This document shows positions 44,694 through 54,334 of a stretch of 64,000 nt of DNA, in pieces; positions within the stretch are counted from its first letter, which is position 1, and every line of letters begins with the position of its first letter. The notes beneath the pieces were generated by a model, which had not been told where the DNA came from, did no database searches, and saw only the letters and a list, made by a program, of their open reading frames with translations. Both the position numbers and the translations under genes were made by a program. This stretch comes from Moorena sp. SIOASIH (lineage in GTDB: Bacteria; Cyanobacteriota; Cyanobacteriia; Cyanobacteriales; Coleofasciculaceae), in the NCBI RefSeq assembly GCF_010671925.1, contig NZ_JAAHIH010000007.1, forward strand, positions 370,457 through 434,456. The letters are read 5' to 3'.

Positions 44694-45545
44694 ATGAAAA
44701 CTACCGCTAACTTTATTAGTTTATTGACACGTACAACATCAATCCTGATTGTACTGCTGTTTTGCGCACTCACCCCTCAACCAAGCTATTCTCAAGGGTT
44801 GCAATCTGTCAACGGTCACGTTGCCGATTCTAATAATAACTCACAGGAAACCGAAAATAGTTCCCAAAATAGTTCAGCCAAAGGCTCACGCTTACGATTT
44901 ATTCCACCAACCGATAGCGCTCCTCGAAAGAGTAATGGGTCTGGTTCACGAGGCTGGTGTGAGCAGTTACCAGGTGAATTGGTGACGCTGTTAATTCCCT
45001 CAACGGAAGTCGCTGCACAAACTATATCTGGTCATCCTAGATTTTTCTGGCATTTGTCCGAGTCTGTAGACGTACCAATGGTATTTAGGTTGGTGGACAC
45101 AGTAGAACACCAGATAATATTTGAGAAAAGGATTGACTCAGGTCAGGTAGGGATTATCTCAGTAGAACTTCCGGAAAACAGTCCAGAACTGATCGCAAAC
45201 CCACCAGGACTGGAGGAAGAAGACAGGAACATATACATGTGGTTTGTTACCCTAGAATGCGATCGCGAAAACCCGTCTAACAATTTCTATTATACGAGCT
45301 GGATTGAGCGGGTATCACCACCCCCAGAATTAGAGCAAAAGCTAGCAGCTGTTGGTGCAAATACCAACAGCTCGACCTCTGAGTTACTGCATCAACAAGC
45401 AATCATCTATGCCGAAGCAGGGGCTTGGTTTGATGCCCTTGATGCCATTTACGAGGCTCAAGCTGCTAATCCCAATGACTCCTCGATTCGAGCAGATTTT
45501 ATCGCTTTGCTGGAGCAAGTGGGATTGAGCCGTGTGGTACAGTAG
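44694..45545 (+). CDS. DUF928 exported protein
   Basis: 283 residues with a signal peptide (SILIVLLFCALTPQPSYSQG). DUF928 features are FIPPTDSAPRKSNGSGSRG, the Cys in GWCEQLPGEL, HPRFFWHLSE and MWFVTLECDRENP, with a helical C terminus (YAEAGAWFDALDAIYEAQ). It is probably periplasmic; function unknown. It starts 77 bases after the cyclase and may be co-transcribed. A paralogue is at 55037-55840. Confidence 0.85.
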   Translation: MKTTANFISLLTRTTSILIVLLFCALTPQPSYSQGLQSVNGHVADSNNNSQETENSSQNSSAKGSRLRFIPPTDSAPRKSNGSGSRGWCEQLPGELVTLLIPSTEVAAQTISGHPRFFWHLSESVDVPMVFRLVDTVEHQIIFEKRIDSGQVGIISVELPENSPELIANPPGLEEEDRNIYMWFVTLECDRENPSNNFYYTSWIERVSPPPELEQKLAAVGANTNSSTSELLHQQAIIYAEAGAWFDALDAIYEAQAANPNDSSIRADFIALLEQVGLSRVVQ

Positions 45546-45692
45546 TGGATGAGTGGGTCAGAGCTGAGTTAACCCATAGTATGGGATGTTGTTGGGTTTG
45601 TTGTTTTGCGTCCGCAATATCAATCTGCTCAAACACCTCACTCCCTCTATGGTGATGGGGAGATGAGGTGATGGGGTGATGGCAGCATAGAA

Positions 45693-47042
45693 CTATAGCA
45701 GTCCAAGAAAGTCGCGCAATTCCTCAACCAACCATCTTTTCTCAACTTTAGTAAGTGTTGAACCAAATTTGTGTTGTTGGGCTCCTTCCCAAATAGCACA
45801 GGTAATAGTTTTTTGACCTAGGAAATTAACACTACTATCCACTTCAACAAATTTAATATCTACTGTACGTCCTCTAATCTGTCCCAAGCTTAAACCAAAT
45901 AACTGCCATTCTATCTTGAAGGTATATCGGTTAATTTCCAAATATATCTCACCAGCAATATCAAATATTATTCCCAATAAAACTAGCAAAATAATCCAGA
46001 ATTCCAGGAAAAATACAGTCGAAAAAACAGTTACCATTGTCCCCAGCATCCAGACAGTCATCACTTTAAGTCCAGATAAGATCAAGACAGCCAATAGCAA
46101 GTTATTACCGTTTAATCCACAGGGCGGAATTTCTGCTACCAAACGCTGGTAATTTTTTGTAAAAATGATGCGACTACCAGCAGGTTGTTGCCGCTGTGGT
46201 ATTATAGAACCAGACAAAGAACTGGAAATTGACTTTTTTTGCCGTAAGGCATCTATCGCTTCCTCCACAGACTGGAATCGATCTTCTACAGCTGGTTCCA
46301 GCATCTTCTCTAACCAGTCAGCAAAATGCTGTGATATCTGTACTGAACCACGAAAATCAATCTTTAGTCGCTGCTGAGGTAGATCGGCAGGAGAGCGATG
46401 GGTTAACAAAAACAATAGTGTTGCCCCTAGACTATATAAATCAGAAGCACAAAATGCTTGTCCTTGAAACTGTTCTGGTGGCATATAGCCAAAAGTGCCA
46501 ACAAATGTTTCACCGTAGCTTAAAGTATTACGATAGACATCTTTGACAGCACCGAAATCCACCAAAAATACTATACCTTTGGAATTTATAATCAGGTTTT
46601 GTGGTTTAATATCTCGGTGAATCACAGCTGGATTCAGTTGATGGAGGTACTGAAGAATGTCCAAAATCTGGAAAGCAATTTCCTTGATTTCCCCCTGACT
46701 AGGATACCAACCCTTTTTCACTAATTCACTGAAGGATTGACCCCCAACCAATTCTTGAATTAGGTAAAAACGGCGGTCATCAGCAGTGTCTATGTAAAAG
46801 TAGTCTAAGTATTTGGGGATAGCATGATAGTTGAGCTTGGCAAGGATTTTAGCTTCTCTTTCAAAAAGTTCTAACCCTTTCCAGTTTTCTAAATAGCGTA
46901 GGGAAATAGCTTTGAGGGCTACTCGCTTGTAGTTACTTAAATCTTCAGCTTCGTAGGTTGTTCCAAAGCCACCCTGACCTAAGGGTGCAACAATTCGATA
47001 GCGGTTACCAATAATTGTGCTTGGCTGATGTAGTAATATCAT
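45693..47042 (-). CDS. Membrane Ser/Thr protein kinase
   Basis: 449 residues. An N-terminal eukaryotic-type kinase domain: GQGGFG at 22-27, Lys44 in VALKAI, HRDIKPQN at 142-149, DFG at 162-164 and a GTFGYMPPEQF activation segment. After about residue 310, two hydrophobic segments (LLLAVLILSGL; IILLVLLGIIFDIAG) and a small C-terminal domain follow. A typical cyanobacterial SpkB/PknB-type kinase; substrates unknown. Convergent with the DUF928 gene. Confidence 0.93.
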   Translation of the reverse strand: MILLHQPSTIIGNRYRIVAPLGQGGFGTTYEAEDLSNYKRVALKAISLRYLENWKGLELFEREAKILAKLNYHAIPKYLDYFYIDTADDRRFYLIQELVGGQSFSELVKKGWYPSQGEIKEIAFQILDILQYLHQLNPAVIHRDIKPQNLIINSKGIVFLVDFGAVKDVYRNTLSYGETFVGTFGYMPPEQFQGQAFCASDLYSLGATLLFLLTHRSPADLPQQRLKIDFRGSVQISQHFADWLEKMLEPAVEDRFQSVEEAIDALRQKKSISSSLSGSIIPQRQQPAGSRIIFTKNYQRLVAEIPPCGLNGNNLLLAVLILSGLKVMTVWMLGTMVTVFSTVFFLEFWIILLVLLGIIFDIAGEIYLEINRYTFKIEWQLFGLSLGQIRGRTVDIKFVEVDSSVNFLGQKTITCAIWEGAQQHKFGSTLTKVEKRWLVEELRDFLGLL

Positions 47043-47446
47043 TGGCTGTCTCCTAAAAACTTGATTTGTGTCAGGATTCAGCTATAGCATTTGTATCTGG
47101 GTTGTAAACACACTTCTTGCGGGAAAAGGCAAAAGGCAAGAGGCAAAAGGCAAGAGCAACCCACCCCTAACCCCTCCCAGGAGGTGAAAGATATCCGGAT
47201 TTTTATTGGACAATAAAAAAATACCTTCTAGGTTTACATCTCTTACACGAAACGCGCTTATCACCCCATCATTATCTATAGCGGTAATAACTAAAATTGG
47301 GATAAATCCATGAGCGACCCACATCTTTTGGATCAGCTCTGTTGCTGTCATTATTAATAGCGGTTTGCGCAGCTTTTCAATTAGCGTGTTAGCTGATTGA
47401 CCGTAGGTCACGCTACGCGATCGCTGATTCCTGATCGCTGATTACT

Positions 47447-47563
47447 CTAGATAGAATCAAGGGGGTCACTCAATGAAACAGATGCTAGTTTAGACCCTAT
47501 ACCAATTACTGCGCCAGTGGCGAAAAGTCCAGATACTGCTACAGATAAGACTTGGTAAAACAT
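47447..47563 (-). CDS. Possible 38-residue membrane peptide
   Basis: The ATG at 47563 is preceded by AAGGATATC, a fair ribosome site. The peptide MFYQVLSVAVSGLFATGAVI continues GIGSKLASVS and ends in a short polar tail, giving one predicted membrane helix. It is too short for family recognition; translation is uncertain. Confidence 0.35.
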   Translation of the reverse strand: MFYQVLSVAVSGLFATGAVIGIGSKLASVSLSDPLDSI

Positions 47564-47670
47564 GATGATATCCTTAGCTTTTGCTGCGGTTTTTTAGGTT
47601 TCTATGATGTATCTGAGCTAATCCCAAGGTTATAGAAAATTATTCTATTAAGCTAGTCAATGAAATCCTC

Positions 47671-47716
47671 AGGTGCGACCCAAGGGCGATTTACTCGCCC
47701 ATTGGAAAGCGCACCT
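47671..47716. repeat. GGTGCG...CGCACC hairpin element, copy 2
   Basis: AGGTGCGACCC and GCGCACCT arms flank an inner GGGCGA/TCGCCC hairpin. Related to 26637-26679. Confidence 0.5.
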
Positions 47717-47760
47717 ATAGGTTTTTAGGTTATCCCTAAGCCTTGATCTAAAATTGGAAT

Positions 47761-47885
47761 GTAAGCTATCAGCTATCAGCTAATGCGCTACGCCCACGCG
47801 AAGCGAACAGCTTTTGAATAAAATAAGCTGACGGCTGTTCGCTTCGCGTGAGCTTTTAGCTCACGGCTGACGGCTGAATGCTTAC
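47761..47885. mobile_element. GTAAGC-family MITE-like element, copy 4 (short)
   Basis: 125 bp from GTAAGCTATCAGC to GGCTGAATGCTTAC, with the core CTTTTGAATAAAATAAG and CGCGAAGCGAA/TTCGCTTCGCG words. The flanks (AATTGGAAT and AATTTGGAT) are similar but not a perfect duplication. Confidence 0.65.
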
Positions 47886-48713
47886 ATAATTTGGATGTGA
47901 CGCAATTGCCATTTATCCCTAGAAGTAACAACTTTACTACTAGGAAATAACTAGCGTTCGCGTAGCGTGGCCGTAGGCCAATCGCTAAGATAAAGCTTAA
48001 GACCAGATCAGGACTTACCTATTTACTTATTATTTTGAGGATCATTACTTTAGCTCCAAGGGAAAAGTGGCATCAGAAAACTCCAATCAATCACCTTTGC
48101 GCCTTTGCTAAACTTAAAAACACTGCTTTACGTGGATAGAAGTGTTTTTATTTAGCCTGCCCAGCTTGGAGATATCAATATTTTGACTATAGCTACAGCT
48201 TTGTAATTTGTCAACCGTACTATTCCAGATATCAGCTTAAAATACATTCATCTATATATAGCTGAGCGTGCTGAGTATGGGCTCTTGTTGGGTTTGTTGT
48301 TTTGCGATTCGGGCAAAGCCCGACGCTGGGCGAACGCTACATAGCATTTCCATTTGAGTTGTGAACATAATCCCTTAAGAAAAGGCAAGAGGCAAGAGGC
48401 AAGAGGCAAGAGTTAATCAACTATATAAATATTTTTAGTAGCGATGCAGTCGGCCAAAGGGGGTTTCCCCCATGAGCGACTGCATCAAGACAAGGTCAAA
48501 AACTGTAATCCTTGTTTCCAATTCATTTAGAAATACTAGATATCCCTGTTCTAAGAAACAGAAATATTTCTTTACATCAATAGGGAATGCGATTGACCGT
48601 AGGTCACGCGGGGCGCGTTCGCATTCCTCGAAAACTTGTGTAAAACTGGAACAAAGCAATTACGGACTATTAGAGCTGTGTTAATTTAAACACTGAGGAG
48701 CGTAAGCAACTAA

Positions 48714-49292
48714 TTACCCTAATCCATCTACTTGATTCTTATCGATCGACCGTTTCTGATTATATTCCTGAATCAATTTGGAAAGATTAGCATTTTTTTC
48801 CTTCAGAAGCTGCAGGTAATCTTCCTCCATAGCATTAGTAAGTTCAAGATTTCTCATATCTATCGCTAAATTAATCTTAAACTCAGAAAATTTGTTATTA
48901 AACGCTGCCGCATCATCATAGCTTTCAGAAGGGTTAGTTGTAGCACTTATGGTGCCGAATAATGTCCCTAATAAACTAATAAAAAATATAAAAAACTTGA
49001 CAATATTTTCGGCTTGGTGATCAGAAACAAATTCTTGAAGAAACGAGACCAATAAGTCACTACCTGCGGTAATACCTGCAATAGTCGCTAAAAAAATAGG
49101 GATAGTATATTGCAGAACAAAGAAAACGTACAAAAGAAAGTTTGAAAAAGAAATTTGAAAGTCACATCGTCTTTGGATATCCAAGAAAATCTTGTAGTAG
49201 TTAGACGAGAAGCTATACTTTTTTTCTTTAGGTTTTTGTACCCACACGGTTTTCAATTTTTGTCTAAACCTGACCCTAAAAAACCCAAGCAT
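48714..49292 (-). CDS. Hypothetical two-helix membrane protein, SLATT-like
   Basis: 192 residues with two close hydrophobic segments (LLYVFFVLQYTIPIFLATIA; IVKFFIFFISLLGTLFGTI) followed by a long helical tail (AAAFNNKFSEFKINLAIDM). A TM pair plus C-terminal helix resembles SLATT/DUF4231 proteins, proposed membrane effectors in nucleotide-triggered defence, but no nucleotide-synthase partner lies nearby, so this is tentative. The start is the ATG at 49292. Confidence 0.5.
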   Translation of the reverse strand: MLGFFRVRFRQKLKTVWVQKPKEKKYSFSSNYYKIFLDIQRRCDFQISFSNFLLYVFFVLQYTIPIFLATIAGITAGSDLLVSFLQEFVSDHQAENIVKFFIFFISLLGTLFGTISATTNPSESYDDAAAFNNKFSEFKINLAIDMRNLELTNAMEEDYLQLLKEKNANLSKLIQEYNQKRSIDKNQVDGLG

Positions 49293-49368
49293 AAAACTTT
49301 TCTGGCCATGATCTCATATCAAGTCCGGTTGACTAATCATGATATCCCTTCTGGGGTAATAGTAATAG

Positions 49369-49618
49369 GTAATTGTCAGCTATCAGCTATCAGCTATCAG
49401 CTATCAGCTATCAGCTATCAGCTATCAGCTATCAGCTATCAGCTATCAGTTATCAGCTATCAGCTATCAGTTTGTGAATAAAACAGGTAACCATTTTTTT
49501 TATCTGAGTTACGGAAAGCTGACGGCACCTCAAGTAGCGTGAGCTTTTAGCTCACGGCTGACGGCTGACCACTGACTACTGACCACTGACCACTGACGGC
49601 TGAGGGCTGAATGCTTAC
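49369..49618. mobile_element. GTAAGC-family MITE-like element, copy 5
   Basis: It begins with a decayed GTAATTGTCAGC and ends GCTGAATGCTTAC. The left arm is about ten AGCTATC repeats (49377-49470). The middle has GTGAATAAAACAGGTAACC and ATCTGAGTTACGGAAAGC. No perfect flanking duplication is visible. Confidence 0.6.
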
Positions 49619-49756
49619 GATTACCGATTACTACCAATCCAGAGACTACTTGGGAGGTGATTAACCGGACTTGATATAACTACTTAAATTTACTTGGAGT
49701 TTAGACAGTAACCGGACACTTACGGTGAAAATTGATCAAACTGACAGAAGAGGGAT

Positions 49757-49898
49757 ATAACGTTTTCCATACTTATGAGGTATACAGGATTTTTTACCTG
49801 TTCACTGTTCCCTATTCTGTCTTCACTGTTCCCTGTTCCCTGTTCCCTGTTCCCTAAAATCCCAAAATTATGTACTTCACCCAATTGACAACTCCTAT
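49757..49898. mobile_element. ATAGC...GAGGTAC inverted-repeat element, copy 3
   Basis: ATGAGGTATACAGG and ATGTACTTCACCC are decayed versions of the paired GAGGTAC blocks. The centre holds CCCTGTT heptamers. It ends two bases before the stop of the adjoining minus-strand gene. Confidence 0.5.
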
Positions 49899-49900
49899 AT

Positions 49901-51409
49901 TCAAACCAATTCCCCCATCACCGCTCTGCGCAAAATCTCTGTGACTTCTGTTGCGATTCTGGCATCGAGTTCCACCGCTTCACGATTGACATCTCTTGGC
50001 TCAAGCACCTTTGCTCCCCGTAGCGCCATACTGAAGGTAATCAATTTAGCTGGCTTTTGGGAATCGTCAAGACTAGGCTTGACCAATTTAACTAGCGCGA
50101 CATAAACCGCTTCGGTTCTCTTCCTGATACTGGTAACCCCGTTGCCGAGTTTTGAGATAATCACTGTTGAGTCAATCACATTCAACAAACCCAACTCTTT
50201 AATAGCTAAATCAACTAACCGAGCTGGATCGTTCCCCATTGCTCTGATGATACTTTCGAGACTATGCCACTGAACTCCCGGTAGCTGGCATGCTTCCGGT
50301 ATGTAATTATGCCAACCCACCATTGAGATCATCCGATTTAAATCATAAGCGGATATAGTATTACTTTCCCATTGAGGGGGTTCAGGGTCAGCAGTTAGAA
50401 TTATGCTTTTGGTTGTGCTACCAAACAACTGGGGGTACTCAATAAACGGTTTTTCCCCATATCTGCCACGGAAAATCAGGCTATCATTACCTGTAATCTG
50501 TTTCAGCCAATTTTCTAAATCCATTTGGGGAGCAAATCGCTTTAACATTGCCCCTAAGCAATTAGAACTTGCTGTATTGTAGTCATAACTGATCACATCT
50601 GTGATTAAATCACAGACAGGAATATCCCTTTGATTTCCAGCTTGGTCTGTGCCTCGAATTGTGCATTTATCGAGGTCGTCATTAGGAGATTTGCTATTAA
50701 GGCGAGACACTAGATTAATAATGGGGATAATCTTACTACCACTCCATAATTCATCATTACTTAGGGCATTTCGTCCCAACCATTTCACCTTGAACTCTTG
50801 GTCTACAAAACTACCAACACAGACACAAGCTTCTTTGATGTCTTGATGGAGAAACTCCAAACCTTGCTGATCAATATCTGGAAGTTGCCCCAGGATTGGA
50901 TAAGGGCTGAAAGTCTGATCTGCTTTAATTCCAGAGACTAGATGTTTACCATCGGGTTTCTGAGTCAGGCGGGAGGGATAATCTTTAATTTGCTGTTTGT
51001 ATGGTGAAGTCTTAATACCGAGATATAATAGTTTGGGATTATCTTTAGAACCTTGATCAGCAGCTTGGAGGTATTGTTGGTAAACGTTATCTTTGCTATA
51101 GTTATCTACAGTGATCAAGACTTCAGTCTCGCCAATGTCCAAATTCCACAGCACTGAATCCTCGGTGCTTGTGAGCAGTTGCTGATCACAAAATACTTTG
51201 AAAAAAATGTCTGGTCGTTGGTCAGCAAACAGTTCTTGAAAATAGGATTCATCGAATTCCATCCCAAAGCTGCCATGGTCATCAGTGATGGCCCTACCCA
51301 CCAAGTTGTTGAAAATAAGGTCTTTATCCCATGCTTCAACCCGTAATCCTGAAATGACGCCACTGGTGTTTGGATCGATTACCCGACCTGAAATCCGAAA
51401 TATTGCCAT
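49901..51409 (-). CDS. Transthyretin-like domain fused to a beta-lactamase-like serine hydrolase
   Basis: About 502 residues from MAIFRISGRVIDPNTSG; an in-frame start eight codons earlier is possible. Residues 1-100 form a transthyretin-like/carboxypeptidase-regulatory beta-sandwich (GLRVEAWDKD; DDHGSFGMEF). The C-terminal half has class A beta-lactamase/DD-peptidase hallmarks: SGSK followed by IIPIINLVSRL (SXXK) and YNTASSNCLGAML (SXN); the KTG-like motif is not clear. No signal peptide, so a cytoplasmic protein is implied, which is odd for this fold. Function unknown. Confidence 0.55.
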   Translation of the reverse strand: MAIFRISGRVIDPNTSGVISGLRVEAWDKDLIFNNLVGRAITDDHGSFGMEFDESYFQELFADQRPDIFFKVFCDQQLLTSTEDSVLWNLDIGETEVLITVDNYSKDNVYQQYLQAADQGSKDNPKLLYLGIKTSPYKQQIKDYPSRLTQKPDGKHLVSGIKADQTFSPYPILGQLPDIDQQGLEFLHQDIKEACVCVGSFVDQEFKVKWLGRNALSNDELWSGSKIIPIINLVSRLNSKSPNDDLDKCTIRGTDQAGNQRDIPVCDLITDVISYDYNTASSNCLGAMLKRFAPQMDLENWLKQITGNDSLIFRGRYGEKPFIEYPQLFGSTTKSIILTADPEPPQWESNTISAYDLNRMISMVGWHNYIPEACQLPGVQWHSLESIIRAMGNDPARLVDLAIKELGLLNVIDSTVIISKLGNGVTSIRKRTEAVYVALVKLVKPSLDDSQKPAKLITFSMALRGAKVLEPRDVNREAVELDARIATEVTEILRRAVMGELV

Positions 51410-51776
51410 ACTAAATTCTACGATAAAAGTCAATAACTGTAGCTGATAACTAATGGAGTAACCAAAGGAACAGCCCCTATTTGTTTTAACCTACGGATTG
51501 ATGATTTGTCTAGATATAATACTTAAGTTTGCTGAAAAATTCCAATACTTTATTTTAAGTATTGAAAATTTAAAATTAAAAGTAATACTATGTTAATTAA
51601 ATAACCGTTAAGATCGATGACTACAACTGTAGCAGTGGTATTTGCCCCTAAATTTGCTATTACTGCTCTTTTTATTAACGGAATTAGATCAACATGATAG
51701 AATTTGCTTCTAACCTGTGGTGTAGAACCAGGTTAGCTCAAGCCTGTTGACTCAATATCATACATACAAGGAATCT

Positions 51777-52652
51777 ATGCCCCCAGCTGTTTCCCTCCAG
51801 AACATCTACAAAATCTACGATAAAGTCCCTGTCGTGAATGACCTGTCCTTTACCATTGAATCAGGAGAGATATTTGGTTTGCTTGGTCCGAATGGTGCTG
51901 GTAAATCCACTACAATTCGGATGCTAACTACGTTAACTGAACCGACCAACGGGCAAATTAAGGTAGCGGGTTACGACGTTGTACAAGAAAAAGAGCAGGT
52001 CAAGGAAAATATTGGTGTGGTCTTGCAGCAAACTAGCGTGGATATTGACCTGACTGTCTGGGAAAACATGGAACTCCACGCACGGCTGCATCACATTGCC
52101 AATCCTGGGCGTCAGCGGCTGATTAATCAGTGGTTAGAGTATGTAGAGCTAATAGACCGACGGGATAGTTTAGTCAAAACTCTATCTGGGGGAATGAAGC
52201 GTCGGTTGCAAATTGCTAGAGCACTGTTACATCAACCGAAGATTCTATTTTTGGATGAGCCTACAGTGGGATTAGACCCCCAAACCCGCCGTCGCCTGTG
52301 GGAAATTATTCGGGATTTGAATCGCCAAGGTATGACCATATTGCTAACTACCCACTATATGGAAGAAGTGGAGTTTTTGTGCGATGGCTATGGCGCTGGC
52401 AAGCCAGGACGGATCGGGATCATGGATTCTGGTAGACTAATCGAATTAGGTACACTTGAACAGTTGCGCCACCAACATGGGGAAGGATTGCTGATCAAAC
52501 AACTCTCAGAACGCTTTGAGTACAAATTTTTCCCGACTCTGGAACAAGCGAGTGGCTATCTCGAAAGTTTACCTGATAAAACTGGTGTGATGGTTCGTCC
52601 CTCCAACCTGGAAGATATCTTTGTTGAATTGACAGGACGCCAATTGGATTAG
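51777..52652 (+). CDS. ABC transporter ATP-binding protein, DrrA/NodI-like
   Basis: About 291 residues from the ATG at 51777 (AAGGAATCT upstream); an in-frame TTG at 51747 is unlikely. Walker A GPNGAGKST, Q-loop VVLQQTSVD, signature LSGGMKRR, Walker B ILFLDEPTVGLDP and H-loop TTHYMEE are intact. The C-terminal region (SNLEDIFVELTGRQL) is typical of the DrrA-type exporter ATPases. No permease gene follows; scpB begins 15 bases on. The membrane partner must be elsewhere. Confidence 0.92.
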   Translation: MPPAVSLQNIYKIYDKVPVVNDLSFTIESGEIFGLLGPNGAGKSTTIRMLTTLTEPTNGQIKVAGYDVVQEKEQVKENIGVVLQQTSVDIDLTVWENMELHARLHHIANPGRQRLINQWLEYVELIDRRDSLVKTLSGGMKRRLQIARALLHQPKILFLDEPTVGLDPQTRRRLWEIIRDLNRQGMTILLTTHYMEEVEFLCDGYGAGKPGRIGIMDSGRLIELGTLEQLRHQHGEGLLIKQLSERFEYKFFPTLEQASGYLESLPDKTGVMVRPSNLEDIFVELTGRQLD

Positions 52653-52667
52653 AAGCGAATTAAAACA

Positions 52668-53141
52668 ATGCCTCGTCTAGCTACCCAAATCGAAGCGATT
52701 CTATACTTGAAGGGACAGCCCCTCTCCATAGAGGAACTCTCAGAGTATGCCCAATGCGATCGCGAAAAAGTTGCGGATGGCCTGATTGAACTGATGGCAG
52801 ACTATGCCCACCGGGACAGTGCTTTAGAAGTTGTGGAAACTCCTGCTGGGTATAGCTTACAGTTACGAGCCACTTTTAGTGAATTACTGCAAAGCTTAAT
52901 TCCTGCTGAATTGGGCACAGGTGCTTTGAGGACTTTAGCTGCGATCGCTCTTAAAGGTCCGATTACTCAAGCTGACCTAGTCAACCTTCGTGGGAGTGGA
53001 GCGTATCAACATATCCAGGAACTGGTCGAGCTCGATTTTGTCCAGAAACGTAGACAAACTGAGGGGCGCTCGTACTGGTTACAAGTTACCGAAAAATTTC
53101 ATCAACACTTTGAAGTTGAGCAGCTACTGCCACCCCAATAG
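52668..53141 (+). CDS. scpB: SMC-Scp complex subunit ScpB
   Basis: 157 residues with two winged-helix domains (IEAILYLKGQPLSIEELSEY; LAAIALKGPITQADLVNLRG). ScpB binds ScpA and SMC and helps condense and segregate chromosomes. It starts 15 bases after the ABC ATPase gene and is probably co-transcribed. Slightly shorter than proteobacterial ScpB, as usual in cyanobacteria. Confidence 0.93.
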   Translation: MPRLATQIEAILYLKGQPLSIEELSEYAQCDREKVADGLIELMADYAHRDSALEVVETPAGYSLQLRATFSELLQSLIPAELGTGALRTLAAIALKGPITQADLVNLRGSGAYQHIQELVELDFVQKRRQTEGRSYWLQVTEKFHQHFEVEQLLPPQ

Positions 53142-53311
53142 AAGCTATGCCAAGGGTTTCAAAAACTTCAAGATTTCTTTAAGTAAGGTTTTTTCCTCAG
53201 AATTTATACCGAAAAAACTTAGATTTATCCCCGAAAGCTGATTCAGCTTATCTCACAATCGTTTAGAGTATAGAAAAGTCGAGATGAAGCAGGTCAAACC
53301 TAAAATTCCTA

Positions 53312-53692
53312 ATGGTATTCAACCCCGATTTTCTAAGTTCCCCAGGAGCAGAGCCTCAACCGAACCAACTGCTGCAATACCTCCAGAATCAACCTTCTGA
53401 TGTTTTAGCAAGGATTGCTAAGTCTGCTAGCCCCGAAATCCAACAAATCATCTCTCAGAACGTTCAGGGGCTAGTAGGGATGCTGCCATCAGAAAACTTT
53501 AATGTTCAAATCACTACTGATCGGGAAAATTTAGCTGGATTGCTGGCGTCAGCGATGATGACTGGTTATTTTCTCCGTCAGATGGAACAGCGTATGGTTC
53601 TTGAAGACAACTTAACCAACTCCACTCCCTTACCTACTCAGAAGCGGCGCAGTGAAAAGCGTAGCGATTCGCCAAAGCCAACTGAGTCATAG
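53312..53692 (+). CDS. DUF760 protein
   Basis: 126 residues: LLQYLQNQPSDVLARIAKSA, then the DUF760 core NFNVQITTDRENLAGLLASA followed by MMTGYFLRQMEQR. The tail is polar and low complexity. The family is found in cyanobacteria and plastids, function not established. It lies 170 bases after scpB. Confidence 0.85.
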   Translation: MVFNPDFLSSPGAEPQPNQLLQYLQNQPSDVLARIAKSASPEIQQIISQNVQGLVGMLPSENFNVQITTDRENLAGLLASAMMTGYFLRQMEQRMVLEDNLTNSTPLPTQKRRSEKRSDSPKPTES

Positions 53693-54334
53693 ATGTCCTC
53701 TGGTTTAATACCTACTTTTATAACTAACTTAGGTAGACACCAGTCAACGGCACTATGTTAAGAATGATTAACTTGGGAAAAAGACTAAATGGAATAGGTT
53801 AAAGGGATGATAATATACTAGTCTATTATCCCTTTAAGCTTTTTAGGCGGAGGTCGAGATGGATCGGATGGGAGAATGAGCCCATAGAGGGGGTAATAAC
53901 ACCGCTAATAACACGCCCTGTTGCGTTCCCGTAGCCTGACCTACGGTCAATCCCATCCTTGACATCAAAATCCGAAAATTTTGGGAACAGTAGCAAACAT
54001 TGAACTACATTTAACTATTTTAAATTTAACTATTTTAAATAATATCATTTCCGGAAATATCAATAATGTAAGATATTCTAAATTTTAGAGTAATAGGTAA
54101 TGAGTAAATGGTAATTGTGATTAGCCATTGCTGATTACTTATTACCTATTATTGATTAGACCTCCCAGAATTAGTATTATTAATTATAATGATAATAATG
54201 TTTTCCTGTATTATTCTGGCCTGATCCCATCTTCCCTTGTCCGAAGTTGCCGACAACTGCGGCGAAGTTTATTACCGATTAGTGATTACCCTAACAGACA
54301 CAAAACCTTCGACGTGGACTGGATGGGCAGAAAT
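53693..54334. other. Intergenic region
   Basis: AT-rich, with a CGTAGCCTGACCTACGGTCAA repeat-like word near 53930 (about 20 bases) and AACTATTTTAAAT duplicated near 54008-54035. No gene is supported; the ExoD-like gene ends at 54335 on the other strand. Confidence 0.45.

Larger units (their letters stand above)
47043..48713. other. Repeat-rich intergenic region with one small ORF
   Basis: It holds AGGCAAGAGG tandem runs (47124-47155, 48380-48411), the 38-codon ORF at 47447-47563, a GGTGCG hairpin element (47671-47716) and a GTAAGC-family element (47761-47885). The reverse frames 47082-47411 and 48435-48659 run through repeats and are not supported. Confidence 0.5.

Noticed and set aside
47082..47411. 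109-codon minus-strand frame
   Set aside because: It starts in a CGTAGCG-type repeat and ends through a tandem AGGCAAGAGG run; the middle could be a gene remnant but nothing supports it as intact.
48435..48659. 74-codon minus-strand frame
   Set aside because: It includes the interspersed repeat (RAPRDLRSIAFP) and a GACTGCATC/GATGCAGTC inverted repeat; no family resemblance.
49377..49470. CRISPR-like or satellite array of AGCTATC units
   Set aside because: Units are 7 bp without spacers; this is the arm of a MITE-like element.
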